Part shown: in pieces, positions 6,863 to 9,159 of the stretch
Layout: each line of letters opens with the position of its first letter
How positions within the stretch are numbered: the stretch's first letter is position 1
Origin: Candidatus Nomurabacteria bacterium
GTDB lineage: Bacteria > Patescibacteriota > Minisyncoccia > Phycocordibacterales > UBA9973
DNA length: 9,159 nucleotides
Direction: 5' to 3'
Assembly: GCA_023267315.1 (NCBI GenBank)
Contig: JAHFNN010000033.1
Location: forward strand, 1 to 9,159
Translations under genes and position numbers: made by a program
The notes under the pieces: model-generated
Told to the model about the DNA's origin: nothing
Seen by the model: the letters and a program-made list of their open reading frames with translations, nothing else
Database searches by the model: none

Positions 6863-6907
6863 ATAGACCTATTTTAAGGGGTAAAGGTCCTATTTGGGTT
6901 TAAACCC
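6861..6907. repeat. Bulged hairpin followed by a 12-bp perfect palindrome upstream of rplU
   Basis: AAATAGACCT (6861-6870) can pair with AGGT-C-CTATTT (6885-6895), giving ten base pairs with one bulged C and a 14-base loop. It overlaps the Nramp-like stop codon. Directly behind it is the perfect palindrome GGGTTTAAACCC (6896-6907), which touches the -35 of the rplU promoter. The hairpin is not followed by a T-run, so it is a poor classical terminator. The palindrome may be an operator for rplU or part of a 3'-end structure; undecided. Confidence 0.5.
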
Positions 6908-6935
6908 TTGCATTTTTTCCAAAAATATATAGAAT
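6908..6935 (+). promoter_or_regulatory. Promoter of rplU
   Basis: TTGCAT (6908-6913), a 16-base spacer and TAGAAT (6930-6935) form a reasonable sigma70-type promoter. Transcription would start near 6942, only a few bases before the ATG at 6946, so the mRNA would be leaderless or nearly so. The in-frame ATG at 6934 overlaps the -10 and is therefore not the start. Confidence 0.55.
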
Positions 6936-6945
6936 GTATCACGTT

Positions 6946-7263
6946 ATGGAATTCGCAGTTATACACACAGGAGGGAAACAATACAAAGTCTCTGTCGGAG
7001 ATGTTATTCAAGTGGAAAAGCTTCCAGGAGAATTCAAGGCGGGCGATAAGGTTGTTTTCGATAAAGTACTCCTTGTTGATAACGGCAAAGACACCTCGAT
7101 TGGTGCTCCGTACCTCGATGGAGCAAAGGTAAACGCCATCTTCCAGGAAAATGGCCGCGCAGCTAAGATTCGCGTTGTGAAATACAAGCAAAAGAGTCGT
7201 TACCTCCGCCAAAACGGTCACCGTCAGCCTTTCACTAAAGTAAAAATTACATCTATTGCATAA
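6946..7263 (+). CDS. rplU: 50S ribosomal protein L21
   Basis: L21 is a primary 23S rRNA-binding protein of the large subunit. The 105 residues match the family length of about 103. The N-terminus MEFAVIHTGGKQYKV carries the near-invariant GGKQ block, and the C-terminus has the basic KYKQKSRYLRQNGHRQPFTKVKITSI segment that matches the L21 signature (GHRQ, FT, VKI). The ATG at 6946 is chosen because it gives the standard N-terminus; the ATG at 6934 would add MYHV and lies in the -10 element. The gene has its own promoter and terminator and is not followed by rpmA (L27), its usual operon partner in many bacteria. No Shine-Dalgarno is present. Identification is firm. Confidence 0.97.
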   Translation: MEFAVIHTGGKQYKVSVGDVIQVEKLPGEFKAGDKVVFDKVLLVDNGKDTSIGAPYLDGAKVNAIFQENGRAAKIRVVKYKQKSRYLRQNGHRQPFTKVKITSIA

Positions 7264-7290
7264 AAACCTCTGATTGAATCAGGGGTTTTT
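7262..7290 (+). terminator. Intrinsic terminator of rplU
   Basis: CCTCTGA (7267-7273) pairs with TCAGGGG (7279-7285), including one G-T wobble, around a 5-base loop. It is flanked by five As and followed by five Ts (7286-7290), starting inside the rplU stop codon. The A/T flanks make it potentially bidirectional. Confidence 0.85.
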
Positions 7291-7292
7291 AT

Positions 7293-7354
7293 TACGACGA
7301 GCGAGGAGTAGATGAACAAGTATTCTTGTTCACCATATCCGAGTCGATGTCGTA
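7293..7354. repeat. Nested inverted repeat / possible structured RNA element
   Basis: An inner perfect 8-bp stem, TGAACAAG (7313-7320) with CTTGTTCA (7325-7332), has a tight 4-base loop TATT. An outer 6-bp stem, TACGAC (7293-7298) with GTCGTA (7349-7354), encloses it. The 14- and 16-base arms between them can add partial pairing (GGA-TA with TATCC). It lies between the rplU terminator and the next promoter, in a 170-base non-coding stretch. No promoter or T-run belongs to it clearly, so whether it is an RNA, a protein-binding site or a remnant is open. Confidence 0.5.
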
Positions 7355-7378
7355 TCAAGAGGTTTAATACCGATTATT

Positions 7379-7407
7379 TTGACATATTTATATAAATATG
7401 TTATTTT
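7379..7407 (+). promoter_or_regulatory. Promoter with a 20-bp palindromic spacer (candidate operator)
   Basis: A consensus TTGACA (7379-7384), a 17-base spacer and TATTTT (7402-7407) make a promoter for the gene at 7434, with a leader of about 20 bases. Bases 7382-7401 are a perfect 20-bp palindrome with half-site ACATATTTAT, covering the end of the -35 and the whole spacer. A dimeric repressor bound there would block RNA polymerase. The palindrome is AT-rich, which raises the chance of coincidence. Confidence 0.55.
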
Positions 7408-7433
7408 TGTTTGAATTTTAACTCCAAAATCTA

Positions 7434-7919
7434 ATGAAGAAACTACAGAGTACTAGCACTTTGAAAAAGAAGAGGAAGTTACGTCCCTCAAAAATAGTCG
7501 TAACATTCAAATCAAAAAATACAGCGATAGAGAAGCCTGAGCGGATAGAAAAATTCCTCGAGATCTTGGGGAAACACCCACCGGCATCAAACAAGAAAGA
7601 AGCATATAAAATCATCGACAGGATTTTTGTTGCTGTTGAAAATGCCGCCCATAAACAGAATGAGAATATTGATTCCTCGCGAGGGAAAATGACGATTGGT
7701 CACATTAGTGACTGGCTTCAATTCGTAGGAAGGTATAAGAATGTTTTTTATACCAACACGAAAGGTCATGTACTTATCATTTCTGAAAATGGTGCAATTG
7801 AGATACATGATTCAAAAAAGATTGAGGATCATTTCAGTATCCCGGTAAATCCATCCTATAGTAGGATCTTTGAAAAATTCAGCGCTGACGGCAAGAATGT
7901 TTGGCAAAAAGTGGCCTAA
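7434..7919 (+). CDS. Hypothetical 161-residue basic protein
   Basis: The protein begins with a strongly basic, probably disordered tail (residues 1-35, rich in Lys, Arg and Ser), which could contact nucleic acid. Residues 36-75 look helical (ERIEKFLEILGKHP...KEAYKIIDRIFVAVENAA). Residues 85-161 look alpha/beta, with MTIGHISDWLQFVGRYKNVFYTNTKGHVLIISENGAIEIHD suggesting two beta strands around a glycine turn. There is no signal peptide, membrane segment, cysteine pair or catalytic motif that I recognise. The gene stands alone with its own palindrome-bearing promoter and a strong terminator, so it is a single-gene unit. GC is about 37-40%. The ATG at 7434 has no Shine-Dalgarno. The clean frame and flanking signals support a real gene; the function is unknown. 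Confidence 0.75.
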   Translation: MKKLQSTSTLKKKRKLRPSKIVVTFKSKNTAIEKPERIEKFLEILGKHPPASNKKEAYKIIDRIFVAVENAAHKQNENIDSSRGKMTIGHISDWLQFVGRYKNVFYTNTKGHVLIISENGAIEIHDSKKIEDHFSIPVNPSYSRIFEKFSADGKNVWQKVA

Positions 7920-7940
7920 CATTTATTTTTATTTACATGA

Positions 7941-7982
7941 TAAACCCAAGTCTATTTATATAGATTTGGGTTTATTTTTTTT
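7941..7982 (+). terminator. Strong intrinsic terminator after the 161-residue gene
   Basis: TAAACCCAAGTCTA (7941-7954) pairs with TAGATTTGGGTTTA (7961-7974): fourteen base pairs with a single G-T wobble and a 6-base loop, followed by eight Ts (7975-7982). The last two Ts are also the first two bases of the next promoter's TTGACA. Confidence 0.92.
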
Positions 7983-8008
7983 GACAAATTACCTGCATCA
8001 GCCATAAT
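7981..8008 (+). promoter_or_regulatory. Promoter of the small membrane protein gene
   Basis: A consensus TTGACA (7981-7986) is followed after 16 bases by CATAAT (8003-8008), five of six matches to TATAAT. Transcription should start near 8015, leaving a leader of about 49 bases to the ATG at 8064, the longest leader in the window. It overlaps the T-run of the preceding terminator. Confidence 0.65.
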
Positions 8009-8063
8009 AAGACTAGATTTTTAGCTATATTTTCTTCATTGTAAAACTTCAAACATCATTCCT

Positions 8064-8495
8064 ATGATTAGAATAAGTAATTCTCGCATTGTTGCCGTGA
8101 GTTCCTGTGTACTCATCGTGTTGTATGTATTTCTAAAATATTTCGAAAACTACCCAGTATCTGTGCTTATTTTTTCAGGTAACATGTTAGTTTCAGCATC
8201 AGCGCTCCTACTTCCATATACTCGGAAAATGTCCTCGTGTTCACTTTGGATTTTAGCAGTTCTCGGTGTAGTAGATGGAATGTTATTGGTATACTCTCTA
8301 ACGACCGTACTCACAAGAATCTTGTGGCCATTGAAAGATGTTTCAGACAATTTATCATTTTTGATTGGAATATTTTTAGTAAGCTTGCTTTCTGGTATTT
8401 GCCTTGCACTCATTTGGGCACTGCGATGTTTATTTGCTGAAACTGAAAGCAAACCACTCCGAATTATCCACAAAAAAGCTATTTCCCAGGTGTAA
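8064..8495 (+). CDS. Hypothetical four-helix membrane protein
   Basis: The 143-residue protein has four hydrophobic segments, about residues 9-25, 33-51, 61-82 and 97-122, separated by short polar loops, and a basic cytoplasmic tail (ESKPLRIIHKKAISQV). It has no long soluble domain and no recognisable catalytic or transport motif. Positive residues (R3, R8; RK at 54-55; R86; RIIHKK at the end) are compatible with both termini being cytoplasmic. The gene has its own promoter and terminator and is thus monocistronic. The ATG at 8064 is the first after the promoter and has no Shine-Dalgarno. Small four-helix proteins of this type are common and mostly uncharacterised in reduced genomes. I do not recognise a family. 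Confidence 0.7.
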   Translation: MIRISNSRIVAVSSCVLIVLYVFLKYFENYPVSVLIFSGNMLVSASALLLPYTRKMSSCSLWILAVLGVVDGMLLVYSLTTVLTRILWPLKDVSDNLSFLIGIFLVSLLSGICLALIWALRCLFAETESKPLRIIHKKAISQV

Positions 8496-8514
8496 TATCG
8501 CGTTATGCCTACAT

Positions 8515-8554
8515 AAGAACCGGTCTGCAGTGATGCCCACCGGTTTCTTTTTTT
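8515..8554 (+). terminator. Intrinsic terminator after the small membrane protein gene
   Basis: AACCGGT (8518-8524) pairs with ACCGGTT (8539-8545) around a 14-base loop, with extra A/T pairing possible through AAG and CTT, followed by a T-rich run to 8553. It ends at the stop codon of the convergent recR, so the two transcripts meet here. On the minus strand the hairpin lacks a following T-run. Confidence 0.8.
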
Positions 8555-9159
8555 ATTGTCTATTTTTTAGTGCGTTTTTTATCGTCTCGTTATCAGAATA
8601 TTCAAGTTCTGTTCCGGTAGAGAGCCCGCGTCCCAAACTGGTGATTTTAAAACCCAATTTTTGCATAAAAGGGGAGAGTTGTTCACGAATATAGGTGTCG
8701 GTATGATCGCCGTGTGGATTCATGGAAAAAGCGAGTACCACTTCTTTGAGTTCTCCGGGGGTTTTATTCTTCATTTGAGTTAGAAGTTCATTGATGCGCA
8801 CTCGTCTTGGGGTATCTTTTTCAACAATCGGTACTGTACCGCCTAAAATAAAATATTTGCCGGTGTACACTTTTGCCCGACGAACATTCTCAAAATCAGA
8901 ATCTTTTTCAAGAATCATCAACAAACTAGAATCTGTTTTCGGATTGGTGCACACATCACAAATCGTCCCATTTTTTGATTGGAAATATCGGAAACACGAA
9001 GAGCATTGTTGTATCTCATTTTTTAAATTAACAATACCGTCTGAAAGTAGCCCGAGGTAGGCGGGATTTTTATTGAGCAAAAAATAGACGAACCGTTTTG
9101 CTTGCCGTTCGCCGATACCAGGGAATTCTTTGAAGAGTTGCGCTAACTTATCGATGTTA
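8553..9159 (-). CDS. recR: Recombination mediator protein RecR (5' end just outside window)
   Basis: RecR works with RecO (and RecF) to load RecA at single-strand gaps. The frame is open to the right edge: 201 residues are visible, beginning NIDKLAQLFKEF, so only a few N-terminal residues are missing from a normal length of about 200. A TTG at 9078-9080 is an internal leucine, not the start. Order of domains: the helix-hairpin-helix PGIGERQAKRF (13-23); a four-cysteine zinc site CSSC...CDVC (C52, C55, C67, C70); the Toprim domain from LMILEKDSD (E84) to about 170; and the C-terminal GRGLSTGTELEYSDNETIKNAL that is typical of RecR. The second Toprim block reads NPHGDHTDTY in place of the common NPxxEGEATA, keeping an acidic residue (D151). 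It converges with the gene at 8064; the stop lies in that gene's terminator. Confidence 0.95.
   Translation of the reverse strand, partial: NIDKLAQLFKEFPGIGERQAKRFVYFLLNKNPAYLGLLSDGIVNLKNEIQQCSSCFRYFQSKNGTICDVCTNPKTDSSLLMILEKDSDFENVRRAKVYTGKYFILGGTVPIVEKDTPRRVRINELLTQMKNKTPGELKEVVLAFSMNPHGDHTDTYIREQLSPFMQKLGFKITSLGRGLSTGTELEYSDNETIKNALKNRQ

Noticed and set aside
7264..7433. tRNA or known riboswitch in the rplU downstream gap
   Set aside because: The nested stems do not form a cloverleaf, there is no TPsiC-like GGTTCGAATCC box, and no known riboswitch core was recognised.
9078..9080. TTG as the start of recR, making a truncated 175-residue protein
   Set aside because: The frame continues upstream with a good helix-hairpin-helix (PGIGERQAKRF), so the real start is beyond the window edge.
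1..9159. Recoding of TGA, suggested by no gene ending in TGA
   Set aside because: No conserved protein is interrupted by an in-frame TGA and tryptophans use TGG; eleven stops (nine TAA, two TAG) are too few, and AT-rich genomes favour TAA.

Overview
The window is a compact, moderately AT-rich bacterial chromosome segment with eleven protein genes (two run off the window ends). There are no RNA genes, insertion sequences or CRISPR arrays that I can see, and no gene-free stretch over 300 bases. The style fits a Patescibacteria/CPR (Parcubacteria-like) genome: short core proteins, small gaps, many short hypothetical membrane proteins, a stand-alone rplU, and no Shine-Dalgarno-like sequence before any of the nine starts that can be examined. 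This assignment is an inference from style, not proven. All genes read through in the standard code, and stops are TAA (nine) or TAG (two).

Layout. (1) 1-3063, plus strand: the 3' part of a polytopic membrane protein, a 102-residue helical protein of unknown function, a soluble GAF/HisKA/HATPase histidine kinase, and an ATP-cone protein fused to a PD-(D/E)xK nuclease-like domain. Gaps are only 3-34 bases, so this may be a signalling cluster, although a promoter-like sequence precedes the kinase. (2) 3087-5399, minus strand: a corA-type metal channel gene overlapping cysS by 10 bases, ending in a clear intrinsic terminator. (3) 5513-6862, plus strand: an Nramp-superfamily transporter, divergent from corA, with altered metal-binding motifs. 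(4) 6946-7290: rplU (ribosomal protein L21) with its own promoter and terminator, preceded by palindromic sequence. (5) 7291-7433: a non-coding stretch holding a nested inverted repeat and then a promoter whose spacer is a perfect 20-bp palindrome. (6) 7434-8554: two uncharacterised genes, one soluble and one membrane, each with promoter and terminator. (7) 8553-9159, minus strand: almost complete recR.

How the parts relate. corA and the Nramp-like gene share a 113-bp divergent promoter region. The Nramp protein has DPSG in place of DPGN and a serine in place of the TM6 methionine; together with the CorA neighbour this suggests Mg2+ or another hard divalent cation rather than Mn2+/Fe2+. CorA itself has SMN in place of the near-universal GMN signature. 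The kinase has no response regulator in the window, so its partner is elsewhere or is one of the unknown neighbours. The most unusual items are the ATP-cone nuclease beside the kinase, the two metal transporters with altered signature motifs, and the palindrome-bearing promoter of the 161-residue unknown protein.
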